DNA from: Acestrorhynchus altus
Taxonomy: Eukaryota; Chordata; Actinopteri; Characiformes; Acestrorhynchidae
DNA: 64,000 nt
Direction of reading: 5' to 3'
Assembly: GCA_034509495.1 (NCBI GenBank)
Contig: CM067506.1
Span: 21,510,066 to 21,574,065, forward strand
Shown here: in pieces, positions 48,692-61,900 of the stretch
How positions within the stretch are numbered: position 1 is the first letter of the stretch
Layout of the letters: the number at the start of each line of letters is the position of its first letter
Made by a program: the position numbers and the translations under genes
Notes under the pieces: generated by a model
The model's database searches: none
What the model was told of the DNA's origin: nothing
The model's input: the letters and a program-made list of their open reading frames with translations, nothing else

Positions 48692-49157
48692 CATTCATTC
48701 ATTCATTCATTCATTCATTCATTCATTCATTCATTCATTCTTACTTTTCAAATTTATCCATTAAAAAATTACAGTATAAATCCATAATGTGTAGACAAAC
48801 ATTTTTGCAGTTCATATAATGTTGCTTAAATAACACTTTTGCATTTGTTATTCAGTCACTTTTATTTACAATTTGAAGACAAGAATAAATTATGACATAA
48901 CGAGCAGTTTATAACCCAGTGTTAAGCTGCATTCTTACTGTTTATTGTGTCACTACATCAGGTAACTTGCAATATATTATCCATATAGTGTATGTTTTGT
49001 CAGATTGTGAATACCACTGAAAGCCATTTTGGATGTTTTTTGTACTTTTATAATCCAAAGAAGATTGCTATGGGCTGGCCTGTTTTTGAGAGCCTCAGAG
49101 AAGCTGTTTTGTTTTCACTGTGTATTTCACATGAATTTTTCCTTGGATATCAGAATG
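48288..49157 (+). other. ubtd1: ubtd1 3' flank and probable 3' UTR
   Basis: AT-rich after the stop, with a possible AATAAA at 48884-48889. A compound (TTTA)n-(TTCA)n microsatellite occupies 48666-48740. The transcript end is not fixed. Confidence 0.4.
48666..48740 (+). repeat. Compound microsatellite (TTTA)6-(TTCA)12
   Basis: Six TTTA units run straight into about twelve TTCA units, one point change having spread into a second array. Confidence 0.95.
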
Positions 49158-49311
49158 TACCCGTATTTTCCGGAATACAAGCCGCACCCACAAAGTTTTT
49201 TAAAAAACCTGGAAAATAACATATATAAGAAAAAAAAGCTGCACCTCATTATAAGCAGCATGGTTTAAAGCACTGAAAAAAGTAGCGGCTTATAGACTGG
49301 AAAATACGGTA
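49158..49311. mobile_element. Short MITE with CCGTATTTTCC ends
   Basis: The left end TACCCGTATTTTCCGGAATA and, complemented, the right end TACCGTATTTTCCAGTCTAT are inverted repeats. Inner GCCGCACC pairs with AGCGGC. It is noncoding and 154 bp. Elements with this end are widespread in vertebrate genomes. Confidence 0.8.
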
Positions 49312-49915
49312 ATTGCTTAGAGGTATGAACTGTAGTAACAGTTAACATGTTTTCATTGTCTACTGTATTGTTTTCCTGATCTACTCATTGACAGTGTACT
49401 GTTATTATTGGCAAAATATAATTATATTTCTGTAAATCACAGCTGGGTATTTTCTTGTTTATCTTGTCAGAATGTAGCATTTGAGATTTGTCATTGGCAC
49501 ATTACTGCATCTTCTCAAATCTCATTTCCTGGATTCCCAAAACATGATAATCTGAACTTGTGCCATCACCAACAGAAAAGCATTTTAAACTTGTGGTTAA
49601 GGAAGAGATCCATTATCTGAGGGCCAGTAGATTTTGTCTTTTAATTGGAGTTTTTATTTGTTAGTCTCAGACTTTAATGCTAAAAGAGAGATCAAATTGC
49701 AACAAAAGCAGCTCTATGGCACCGGCTTTCATCAGCTTCTCATTCCCCCTGCACTCTATCCAGGGAATCTCAAAACACAGCCACTATTTGGAGTTTCATC
49801 ATGTTTTTGTCATCGCCTTATTGTAAGCGCAATGGAAGTGGGTAGTTACAGATTATAGACACAAAATGGTGGGTAACCACATTAGTGCTTAGTTAAGGGC
49901 AGCCAGGAATGTTCA
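49312..49915. other. Spacer without recognised features
   Basis: AT-rich between the MITE and the LINE remnant. Short open frames only, none with a domain I recognise. Confidence 0.4.
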
Positions 49916-50735
49916 GAATCAAAATTACTTTATTAATCCAAGAGGGAAAGGGCAAATTATTACAGCTGGATCCATCTATATAAAATAAACATATAATCAC
50001 AAAAATTATTTAAAAAAATGAACCATCGTGGTTCGTAGTGGTCACCCATTAAGGGAGGCATTATAGAGTTTGATGACCAAAGGTCAGAATGACCTCTGCT
50101 GGTGCCCTGTAGTGCATTTTGGTGGGATGAGTCTTGCACTGAATGTGCTCCTATGACTCATCCCTGTTTGGCAGAGTGGGTTGGAGTCATTGTCCATAAT
50201 GGCCTGTAGCATTGACAACATCCTCCTTTCCGACACTATCTTCAGAGGGTCTAGCTACGTTCCTCATAGAATATCCTGAGCATTGTCGGACAGATGATGG
50301 AATTCAGGCCCTTCCTGTAAAGAGCATCAGTGTTTTTAGCCCAGTTTTGTTTATTATCAATATTCCAGATACAGTGTCTACACTGACCCCCCTGATGGCC
50401 ACAGGGGTCACCGGTGTCTTATTCCTCTCCAGATCCATCACTAGTTCCTTTGTCTTTGTAACCTAGAGCTTCAGACGTGGGAACCCATACCATGTTACAA
50501 AGTCCTTAACCGTCTCCCTGTACTTGTCCTCATCACTCCTGCTGATACATCCAACTATTGCAGAGACTCTGGCCTGCCAGTCATCTGCAAGGTGGCATCT
50601 ACTTGCATCTCTGTTAACTTGTCACACAGAAGAGCATTCCAAATGATATTTAAAGCACTGGAGAAGTCAAAAAACATTACAATCACATTGGAGGTGGGCT
50701 TGATCTGATGAGTGCAGACTTGGAACATATATGCT
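49916..50735 (-). mobile_element. LINE remnant, 3' half
   Basis: On the minus strand, upstream pieces of a reverse transcriptase can be read: an FDFSSALNIIWNALLCDKL-like block near 50670-50615 and VTKTKELVMDLERNKTP near 50460-50410. Downstream come the conserved C-terminal and 3' UTR blocks, ending at GGATTAATAAAGTAATTTTG near 49920. The middle of the RT, with its usual catalytic blocks, is deleted. Frames are broken, so the copy is dead. Confidence 0.7.
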
Positions 50736-50741
50736 CTCTAT

Positions 50742-50795
50742 TGTTAGATTAGATAGAACTTTAGATAGATATTTATTGATCCCTTGGGAGGGTTC
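50742..50795 (-). mobile_element. Short LINE/SINE 3'-end fragment
   Basis: ATATTTATTGATCCCTTGGG with flanking GGTTCC resembles the conserved 3' end shared by several fish LINEs and SINEs. Too short to classify. Confidence 0.4.
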
Positions 50796-51319
50796 CCTCA
50801 GAGTTCCTTCTAGCTTACTCAGTCCAATAAAAACTGGGATATCCAGGGATCCTTATGGCAAACCATAATTTTAATGCTGACAAAATAAAAATGTTTTGAG
50901 TATAACAATAAATCAAACAATTTATGGGAGTGAAAAACTTTTAGTTTTATGAATGTAGGGAAAATACACAATCCCTTGATGTCTCCTTATTGAAATAAAG
51001 AATTCAAAGTATTGATTGTTGAGTATTGAACTGTTTTCCAAACTACAGTGTAGACTCCACAAATCTAGTAGAAGAATGTTTAAGAGTCTATAATGGGTGT
51101 CTCCGTTTATTTCTCTCAATTCAGTCCATTTGTTCCAACAGAGCCACTTAGTCTGAAACAGTATGTTAATAAGATTTCTTTTAAGATTTCTGAAGAGATA
51201 TCAGGGCTGTATCTCATTCAGACTGAACATTCTCTTCTGCTTCAGGGATTTGTGATGCAATGATTATGTAATGATGAAACCTCTTGCTAACATGGGCAAA
51301 TATAGACAGATAGGACAAA
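50796..51319. other. Spacer between LINE and hAT remains
   Basis: AT-rich. No gene or named repeat seen. Confidence 0.4.
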
Positions 51320-52315
51320 TAAGACCCGAATGCGGCTCTTTCATTCTTATACTGCAGCTCCGTGTGGTTTAGTAAAATAAAGTATAAGTATTTAATTAAA
51401 GTGTATTTTATTTGTGTTTGTTAATTTTTGTTCTAAAGTGGAAGATTATTGTGATCTTCAAATATTAAAATAAAATTATAGTTTATTATTTTTCATCGCT
51501 CAAAACAAGCGTCACACTCGCGGAAGCCGGTTTACCCGCCAAAACACACCAGGTGTAAATCAACCTGATCTGGATCTGGATCAGGACCTGGCTGACAGCT
51601 GACAAAGACATGTGGGTGTCCAAATTCAAATGCTTCACAGAGGATCTTGACAACGTTGCCTGTCAGAAGGCCACTCTTGTTCAGAATCACAAATGGAGTG
51701 ATGAGAACCTGAAGACCGAATGAACTTGTGTTTGAAACATGGAAGGCCATCCCCAACACCTACATAAACATGAAGAAATATGCATTTGGATCCAGATTCA
51801 GATCCACATCTGTATGTAAGCAGCTGTTCTCCACCATGAACTGCATTAAAACCCTGCTCATAGACACAGCTGAGAGTCCTGTAAAGGTCAAAGTGACTTC
51901 ATACAGCCCCGTTCTGCAGATGCTCTGCACAGAGCTTCAGGAGTCCCATTATCCAGCTCAAATAAATATTTATGCAGATATTTTGCAAATATTTATTTTT
52001 CATTGTTTAGTGACAGTGCTTTTTTCCCAGTTTATTTTTTTGTTATTTTGTTTTGTTATTATTTGTTTCAAGAACTAAAATGTTCAAAATGTGTTAATTT
52101 CATTAAAAATTACATTTTCTCTGTAGTGCTTCATGGATTTTATAAGCAGCACACTATAGTTGTTTATCCAAAGTGTAAAGATAAGAAAAAGCAATATATA
52201 GAGTGTTATCATCATTTTAGATGCCAAAAAGTATTTGCGGCTCCCAGTGTTTTATTTTCCATGGAAACCGGCTCCACATGGCCCTTTGGGTGTTAAAGCT
52301 TGCTGACCCCAGTCT
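51320..52315 (+). mobile_element. Decayed hAT transposon with transposase C-terminus
   Basis: The left flank has GCGGCTCTTTCATTCTTATA and the right flank GCGGCTCCCAGTG and TTAAAGCTTGCTGACCCC, as in a fish hAT family whose ends read GGTCRGCAACCTTTAA. Between about 51555 and 51960 two frames give DMWVSKFKCFTEDLDNVACQ, then WKAIPNTYINMKKYAFGSRF and VCKQLFSTMNCIKT. This is the hAT C-terminal dimerisation region of the type also found in domesticated GTF2IRD2/ZBED proteins. It ends in VTSYSPVLQMLCTELQ. A frameshift and a stop separate the pieces, and the N-terminal DDE part is gone. Confidence 0.8.
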
Positions 52316-52859
52316 AAGACATGAGATGAGGAAATGACCAACTGACTTAACCACTGTTCTTCCTCACCTTTCTCTTTTTATTTACACCTTTCCCAGCTAA
52401 AAAAAATTAATATTGTGATAAAAAAAAGAACATCACTTTTTAGATAAATCTGTACTGAGTTTCTGTATGTGACTGTTCTTTTAAACAGTAAAATACAACA
52501 CATCACAACACTGTTAATTCCTGACCATGTGGTTTTGATTCATGGTGATCTCACTGTTCATACTGTAAGTAGTAATATGTCATTGGACTCTCTTGGCAGC
52601 AAAAGACACAGATCTTCGCTCAAATTAAGTAAATTAAGACAAACTACTCATTAATGCAGTTGAGACTGATTTGTAATTTTGTCAGATCTCCTTTAACTAT
52701 AAATATACTTTAAATTTCATCACAGTCATATTTTGGGGAAATAAAGTATTAATGAGTAGCTATTTAAGAAAAATAGCTTGTTTAGATTCTTCAGAAATAT
52801 CTCCAGATAAACATGTTCCCACAAAATCATCTTCAAAATTACATTAGAAAATAGCCTCC
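52316..52859. other. Spacer upstream of rrp12
   Basis: AT-rich. No gene or named repeat seen. Confidence 0.4.
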
Positions 52860-52984
52860 GTCCTGATTGTGTGGACGCCCCCTACAGTCGCACTCAGGTG
52901 TCTCAGGGTGATGACGGCATCTACAGGGCGACGGAAGGAGCCGGGGGGGGTGTGAGGTCCACGAGGTTAATAACTTCTCTCGTA
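52860..52984 (+). promoter_or_regulatory. rrp12: rrp12 promoter and leader
   Basis: GC content and CpG frequency rise abruptly at about 52860 and stay high through exon 1 to about 53240. GGACGCCCCCT and a TGATGACGGCAT half-CRE-like motif lie before the start codon. There is no TATA box, as expected for a housekeeping ribosome-biogenesis gene. The start site itself is not determined. Confidence 0.5.
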
Positions 52985-55900
52985 ATGGTGAAAACAGGGA
53001 AACTGCGCTCCGGGGCCTCTCAGAAATTAAAGAGATGGAAGAAAGGACACAGCAGCGACTCGAACCCGCAGACGAGTCGTTATCGACAGGCCGCGAGAGG
53101 CCGGTTTTTCAGCCGCCCCTCAGGTAGAGCAGTGCTGTTTACTCTCTCAGCTGTCCGCGGAGCACGTGTCTGCACTTACAGCTCGAGCTCACTTCACAAG
53201 TTTAAGAAAGCTTTGGCAGCTGATGCAGATTAATCTTACGGGGGGGTTTATCGTCACTGCTGCTCTCCTCTTGCCTGTCTGCAGAAATGCTCAGTAATGC
53301 TCAGTAATGCTCAGTAATGCACACTTGGTCATTCTCAGTCGTGCTCAGTAGTGCTCAGTAATGCTCAGTCAGTGATGCACACTTGGTCATTCTCAGTCGT
53401 GCTCAGTAGTGCTCAGTAATGCTCAGTCAGTCGTGCTCAGTAATGCACACTTGGTCATTCTCAGTCGTGCTCAGTAATGCTCAGTCAGTAATAATCTGTA
53501 TTGTTCAGTCATGCTGAGTAATATTCAGTAGTGGTCAGTAGTGGTCAGTAATGCTCAGTTATACTCAGTCATGTCTTTTTCTGCCTTTAAACATGACACA
53601 CTTGATAACTTGTCCCATGTCCTACATATAGCTCTACCCACTTCGATTTCGAACTAGCCGCATTTACGTGTGGAGCACACATTGGGGGAATAAAGGTGGT
53701 ACTGCATCGCTAGGTGGCGCAATAACGAGGAAAAATTTGCTATGCCAACAAAATCTGACATGACATGAAAACGAGTATGATGTCATATTTAAAAAAAAGC
53801 CAATCACATTTCAGCATGTACTTAAATGTCTTAGAATTGGCCAATACTGAAGAATGTGAATATGCCTACTGCAGAATGACTAGGTGCACTACTCATTTGA
53901 AATGACTTAAATGTGAGAATTTCTTTTAACCTTTAGGTGACACACATGCAGTTGTCATCAGCTAGTGCACAATGAGCATGACAACTTTGCAAATGCATAT
54001 TATTATTTTTCCCCCATTGTTCTAAGAATGTTGTTTGAAAAGGACACATCTGATCATCTGAAGTCTGGTTTTATAACAGTTGATCAAAATTGATTTACAA
54101 AATATCAATCGGCCCATCCAGATGGAGCATCAAAAAGTCATTGGCTAATAACGCACCCATACTTTGTTGAATTGGGACCAAATTTGAGAATTCCCTTCAT
54201 GTTATAATTTTGAGACAGCTTGTCAGACATTTGGTGTAACGTATTGGGCCTCATTGTGCTCATATGTGCTTTAACCCCGATAATCATCTCTTGCAGCTGT
54301 ATTTTATTTTGTTTCTGTTCACACATGTATTCAAGTAAATGTGCACATAGACCCACTGCTTGCACACAGGGACATTTGTGAAACACACATTCACACTAGG
54401 GGGCAGTGAGCACACATGCTCGGAGTGGTGAGTAGCCCTCTCCACAGTACCCAGGGAGCAGTTCGGGAGATTTATGCCTTGCAACTTGATTGTTCCTGCC
54501 CATTCAGGGAACCGAACCGTCTCCTGCCACTACATTCTCCTATTGTGTGACATGATTGATATAAATGTAAGTTGCTCTGAATAGCAGCATCAGCAGCTTG
54601 CCAGAAATGTAAATGTACGTTTTTAGAGGTGTTAGATCTCAGGAACATTGACAACCCCTTGTCTAACATCATTTAAGTTTGGGGAATTGAGGTTGGTATA
54701 TAATAATAATGAAGCTAAAATGATGTAAAAATGGCAAAAGTAAATTAGTTTGTTGGCATCAAAATAAAAACAAAAACAAGAAAGAATTAAATGTTTAAAT
54801 ATAAATGACTGAAATGCATCCATGAATCGCTCCTTTGTCCTAAACTCGTCCTTTCCAAATATCGTCCACTTCAGATTCCTTTTCAGTTCCTCTCTCTCCC
54901 ATAACCGGTGAGTTTGAAGAAATCCAAGGAAATCCCAATTTACTCAAATATTTAATTTTGAAAGAAATGAGAGGAACCAGACATTGTGCCCAAGTGGTTG
55001 ATACTGGGGGCTGTGTGGACCAGTTCAAAATGGATGCCCTAATGCTAAAAAACTATGTTCAGTGAATGTAACGGTGTCTATTTATTACTCACTTCCTTTG
55101 TTTCTTTACAGAGAAAAGCAATCTTACAGTTGATGCCCTCAAACTCCACAATGAGCTTCAGACAGGTTCCTTGGAGCGAAGTGGTGCAGCGGATGCCATG
55201 GAGGAGGCAGCCTTCACTGAGCGGACATCTGGGACATTTCTTAGTGGACTGTCAGACTGCTCTAACCTCACCTTTAGAAAAGTCCAGCGTTACTGGGAGT
55301 CCAACTCTGCTGCACACAAAGAGGTTTGGGTCAAGTAAAATAAAGTCATCATTGTTGATCCAAAGGCTGTAATGCAGCTTTAAGTCAGTTAACATAGAGG
55401 GTTGTTTGTTGCTCTGCAGATCTGTGCTGTACTAGCAGCTGTAACAGAAGTGATTCGCTCTCAAGGGGGAAAGGAGACGGAGACAGAGTACTTTGCAGCG
55501 CTGGTGAATGGATCTTATATTAAAGCTTTTGTTTTATTTCGATTTTTGTATTGATTTAGTGTAGCAGGTTTTGTACTTATTTAATAAAAAAAGGTTTAAA
55601 TGGTTTATAAATAATGATATTTACTGGTTTACTGTAAACTGGTCTCAAAATCTACTTTCTGTATCAGATGACAACCCTTGAGGCAGTGGAGAGCAGTGAA
55701 TCGTTGGCTGCTGTTTCCTACCTTCTGAACTTGGTAATGAAAAGGTTGGTCATGTTTAAGTTAAGTCTAGAATGTGACAATATGACTTTTGTGATCGTGA
55801 TAAATTATGTTGTAATGAACTTTGTGCAAACAGGGGATATTATTACTTACAGAAAAACAGCTTCACCAGCCATGTTTCATGCATAGAGCCTAACTTGGAT

Positions 55901-58900
55901 GCCTTTCTATTTGGATGTAATTAGTGCTGCAGGTTTGTTTCAGTTGTCAATATGGGTGCAATGAGTAATAAGAAAAAGTTCACCAAAATTGACGATTAAA
56001 TAGGCCTGTGATCATACAAGGATTTTTTTAAATATAAAACTGTTATATTCTGATTCAAACATCTGATTATTCTTAAAAATTAAGTTGAAAAGGTATAATT
56101 GCATTATTGTTCTGTTGTAGTATCATTATATCAATGGCATAAAATGGTCTTAAACTAGCATAATGTCAATTATTTCTGATGCATGATATCATCCAAATAA
56201 ATACTTATTTTGACAGACCTACCACCAAATTAGTTAGCAGTTAATTTAATAGTTGATTAGATTGTGGCATTATCACACAGGTTTCTTGCACTAAATATGA
56301 AAGTTTCAGGTGAACTGCTTATTAATTGATAATTAACAATCTTCAATGGTCACTGATTAGGGGACAGTTGACTTACGTTTGTTTTTTGTTGCTGCTATTT
56401 TGAACATTTTTGCTTATTATACATTAGCTCATTTAATTTAGTTAAATAAAACAGCGAGTCAACAAATATTTTTGTAATTGAGCGATTTGTCATTGATAAT
56501 TCATTTCAGTAATTTACAGATTATTTGTCTAATAATAGTTTGTTGTTGCAGCAAATATATTATTCTATACTGTAACTATTTATTATAATTTAATTGGTTT
56601 AATAATAACTATGTAATGTATGTATAATGTACAACAGCTATTAATGCAATGTATAATTATTATAATATAATCCATATAAATTAGTAAAATACTCTGATAA
56701 TTAGTGAATGTTTGTGAATCATATGACTTCTGTGACCATTGCCTGCATTTAAGCATTGCCTGCATTTTTGTCCACGTTGCCCAGCCGCAGGTCCGATTGA
56801 AAAGTTTAACTTGTGTGGTTCTCTAGGGTGCCACCTGCTGTGCTGATAAAGAAGTTTTCAGACACAGCAAAGGCTTTCATGGACGTCATGTCAAAACAAG
56901 CCAGTGCTGACTCTGTGTCATCTGTACGATGGGTATGTACAGTACTGCTTGATTGTTTATGTATTTATGTAAATTCAACTTGCTTCATATTCTTTCATTC
57001 TATGACACCCTCTTTCACAAAGCCTACAAGTCTGAATTCAGTCTGATGTTTACTAATGTGACTCCTTTCAGATTCTGTCATGCCTGGCCACCTTGCTGAG
57101 AAAGCAGGATCTCTCAGTTTGGAGTTATCCATCTACACTGCAGGTCTACCATGGCCTCCTCAGCTTCACTGTACACTCTAAACCAAAGGTCAGCAGAAAA
57201 ATGCTTCAATAAATAATTTCTATTTTAGTGGTCTCCTCTGTAAACCATCAGTTTAATTCAGTTTGGTACACCTTTTGACCGTGCTATTTACCAAATGTGG
57301 TGTTATTGCTGATTTATGTATTAATGTGTTCCAGGTGCGTAAAGCAGCCCAGCAAGGTGTTTGTTCTATTCTCCGTGGAAGTGACTGCATGTTCACAGAC
57401 AATGCCCCCAGCCACCATCCTGCTGCAGTCACCACAGCCAAGTATTGCATCAAAGAAATTGAACAGGCAGGCGGTAAGTTGATGTCTGTGAAAGCTTCAT
57501 TGGCAGCCTTAATCTTAACTTGTTTTCATTGGTTGGTGTATTTTCTCATCCGTCTAATTTTTCCCACTTTCACCATCTCTGATCAGGTAACAAGGAAGAC
57601 ACAACCACTCTGCATTTGTTGGGGCTGTTAAAGGAGCTAATTAATACATTTCCCCTCAGCTCTGTGAAGTCCTGTTGTGAGACTCTCCTTCGAGTCATGA
57701 CTCTGAGTCACGTGGTGAGCAACCCTCTGCTTGTGAATGGATTTGTACTCAGTGTAAGCTGGACGTTTGATATTGATTAGGCTTATTCCTTTGTTGTTCA
57801 AAGCTGGTCACTGCAGGAGCAATGCAGACGTTCCACAAACTCTTCAGTAGCAAGCCCAGCTCCTCCACTATGTCAGCAGAGTTAAATGCCCAGATAATCA
57901 CGGTAAGTGTGACACACACAATACACACTTTTCTGTTTGGAGGGAGGTGGCCATTTTAATACTGTATGCATGTCAGTATTAATTAGGACTTACAAGAATT
58001 ATTAAGGATGTTATGATATTTTAATTGTGAATTTTTATTTCATTTACAATGATATTAAACAAATCTGAGGGCACAAAATAAGCTTCACCCAACTGTATTT
58101 ATTACTTTCAGAAATTCACAACATTTTTATGTTTGGTTTCATATAAATCACTCAATGAAAATCGCATGATTTGCTTAGGGTCAATGCCGTCTGCAGTGTA
58201 CATCAGCAATGTCCAGAGACACCCAGAGCAGTGAATGCATGATCCTATGACTGACCATACAGATCATATGTCCCCTATACAGTCCATGGTTCCATATCCC
58301 CCATAATTCCGGCTTAATTCACTCCCTTTCATTTATACAGCTTATATAGCTTTCTACTTTGCGATTGCTCCAGTAAGCACTGTAATAATATACCAAAGGA
58401 GCAGTAAAGTAGTGAATTGACTCTGAGAATGTGATTTAGCATCACAGAGCAGCAAATATTGTAATTGAATTAGTGATGTCTCATTCTGATCCAGTGTATC
58501 CAGATCGGGCCTGATCCAGCCATATTTTAAAGATTTGGATATCTGCTATTTTATTCCTGATCCAGTTCCAGTCTTTGTTTTAGCCATAGTGTTCAGGGTG
58601 CCATCTGGTGTGCTCAGCATGCCATTAACGGACATTATTCACAGCCATATCAGCTGTTTCGAAACGGCTCAGAGAGAAAATAAAAGTTTTGATGCACACG
58701 TGCTAAAAAAAACAAATCTCGTTGTGTTATTTCACATCAGTAGACAACAAACACTGATCAGGGTAAAGTGTGTACTACTATACACAAACACGCACATGCA
58801 CACACTTTACTGCTTGTGATGTTTTAAATGAACTGGATTTTTATGTAGGTTAGACTGAATTATAAGATATTAAATGCTATTGAACAGTAATTTAAAGATC

Positions 58901-61900
58901 ATTTAAGTCCTCATTCTCATTAATTGATAGTATGTTAAAATGCATATACCTATAAAGATTACTGAGACCCGAAATGAGTCATTAGCCGTAATGATTTTTT
59001 AAAAAATTTATTCAACAATTAAATTTCATTTCACCCCTATGTTTACTAACAAATCCCTTCTTTTTATATTTTACAAGTAGCACTTAGGCTGTTCACCTCT
59101 GTAACCTAGTGTTCCTCTCTGTTAGGCTTTGTACGACTATGTCCCCAGTGAAAATGACCTGCAGCCTCTTCTAGCATGGCTAACAGTAATGGAGAAAGCC
59201 CACGTCCATCTGTCCAGGTGAGCATTGCTCATGTATTTGTGAAATGATGCATTATAACCTTGAAGCAGAGTGACAGTGTGGTGTATGTGAGACTGACATG
59301 GTGTTGTGTTTAGTTTACAGAGCTCTCTGAGTCTGGGCCATCTCCCACGTCTTTTCTCAACAGCCATGTCCTGCCTTCTGTCCCCACATGCGCAGGTGGT
59401 CTCTGCTGCCACCCAGACTTTAAAGGTGAATTCAGAAATTTTGTGTTTGTGATTTTTGTTCTATTTCTCTGTTTTTAAATTATATGGACAAACCAATTGG
59501 GACACCTGCTCGTTCATTGTGTCTTCTAAAATCAAAGGTCTTAAGAGTTTATCCTGCTTTTGTTGTCACGGTGTCTACTGTCTAAGGAAGGCTTTCTATT
59601 AGATTTTAGAGCATTGCTCTGAGAATTTGATTGCAATCAGCAATGGGAGCATTAGTAAAGTCAGCATGGATGGTCACCACATCACCCCATCCTGACTCAA
59701 TGCTGGGGGGGTTATACCCCTCTAGCCCATGCCTGCCATTAGGCATGGTGCCTGTAGGTTCAGACAGTATTCTTCACTATAGGAAGTAGATAAACTGCAC
59801 ATCTGTGTCAGCAGTGGATGCAACTAGCTGAATGCATTCATTAGAAGCAGTGTCCACAAACATTGCACATAAACCAATCAACCAGACACAGCAGTGCTCC
59901 TGGAGTGTTTAAATACTGTTCACTCACTGTGCACTCTATTAGACATCAGTGGACACAGGAGGAAGCCCACAAAATGCTGCTGGCTGGATTTTTCTGCTAG
60001 GTGGACTATTCTCAGTCCAGCAGTGACCCTGTGGGCATTAAACACTCTAATAGCATTGCTGTGTCTGATCTACTCTCACACAATGACACCACCACCATCA
60101 CCACCACCATCATGTCAGTGTTGCTGCAGTACTGAGAATGACCCAACAACCAAGTAATGTCTGACCATTTTGAAGATCAGGGTGAAAATAGGCTAACACA
60201 GTGAGTTTCAACCCTGCTTCTGGAGACATATTTTAGAACTTTCCCTGTTCTTACTGCACATGCTTCAAGTAATCAGCTCATTAACAAGCCCTTCATCAAT
60301 GCAGGGAGTGTGTTAAAGCTAAAACGTGAAGGGCAGTGCCTCCAGGACCAGGCTTGAGAAACACTGGGATAACAAATTATGCAGAGAAACAGATGGACTA
60401 CAGCCTAATATTATAGAACTACAAAGTGCTCCTGAATGAACAGTGGAGCTGATAAAATGGACAGTGAATATAGAAAAAGGAGGTGGTCATAATGTTATGA
60501 TTAATGTATAGCATATGTACTTCTGCAGAATGTATTCATGTCTTAGTGAATAATGGCTGAATTAACCTTTAACTTGTTGTGTGGTCATTTAACTTGATGA
60601 TAATTTTCTTATCCTAGACCCTGATCAAAGAGTGTGTGGCGCCTCATATGGAAGAGATTGGGCCTGTTCTGCCCAGCACATCTACTGGCAATGGGCTTTA
60701 CATCATTAAGATGTTCCGGTGAGTTTGGATCATTGGATTAATCCAAGGTATGTTTTTTGGTTTTGGAATGATACTATGTTTGTTTCTTGCAGTGTTGTGG
60801 AAGAAGGCCTGTCATATCGCTTTCACGCCTCCTGGCCATTTGTGTTGCAAATTCTTGGCTGCTTCTACAGAGCTGCAGGGAAGCAAGCCCACCCTGTAAT
60901 GACCAAGGTAGGAGTTTAAACTGTGGACATCCAAAGCAAAGTCTCCAGATTTTATTTCCTGTTGAAGTTGTAGGGCAGAAAGCTGTTCAGTTTGATGGAT
61001 GTGGAACATACTGAGGTCATCTGATGTTTGTGCAACTTTAACAGGGTGGTCAAAACCATGTTAATGATTGTGTTTTTGCCCTCAAGAGTCTGCAGTCCCT
61101 AAATGATCTGAGGGCCACCCCACGCTTCCCTTTCTGTGGTGAACTAGACTTGGCCATGGGGGGTGCGGTGGAATGTATGGGACCACAGGTGGTCTTGACT
61201 GCTGTTCCGCTGCTCATCAATGGCATAGAGTAAGTTGGAATGACCTTTAAGTGTATCCTGATTCAGATTTTCAACAGACATGGTTGGAACCTGTATACAT
61301 TTCTGCTTATGATTCATAAATCAAAGTCCAAAAATCCTGGAGCGATCCCTGCTAGTTTGTCCAATTATTTTTGAGACTGTTTGTCCAATTAGTTTTGAGT
61401 TTCCTTCACAGGATGGCTGGACTCTCCCTTAGACATAGGGTGAGGAGTTCAGTCATCTGGGAGGATGGCTGCAGGGCCTCCAGGAAGAGGTGGCAGGGGA
61501 GAGGGAGGTCTGGACATCTTTGCTTAGTTTGCTGTCCCTGCAACAAATAAAAAAAATAATCCTTTCCTAAATGTTTAATCCAACATTTTTGTTTCAATTA
61601 AAGCTGAAAGTGTGCACTTCATTCACGTCTTGATTGCGTCATTTCTAATCAATTGCTGTGCTGTACAGCGACAGAATTACAGTCACTGTTAAAATTGTTT
61701 GTATATACTCTTAGTTAGTGTTCATCCTTCAGGTATATTTATTTAACATTTTACTGGGCAACTCAACTTCTAAACATCACGTTCCAGTCATGCCAACACC
61801 CTGCAAGCGCTACCAGTACAGCATCTTTCTTCTATGATGCATGTACTATGTAACCACTAGATGCCCCTTCATACTGCTCTTAATGGACTGCATTCATTTA

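Larger units (their letters stand above)
53124..55111 (+). other. rrp12 intron 1
   Basis: Contains the TGCTCAGTAA minisatellite and an antisense SINE fragment. Stretches 53580-54370 and 54530-55100 show nothing else. Confidence 0.6.
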
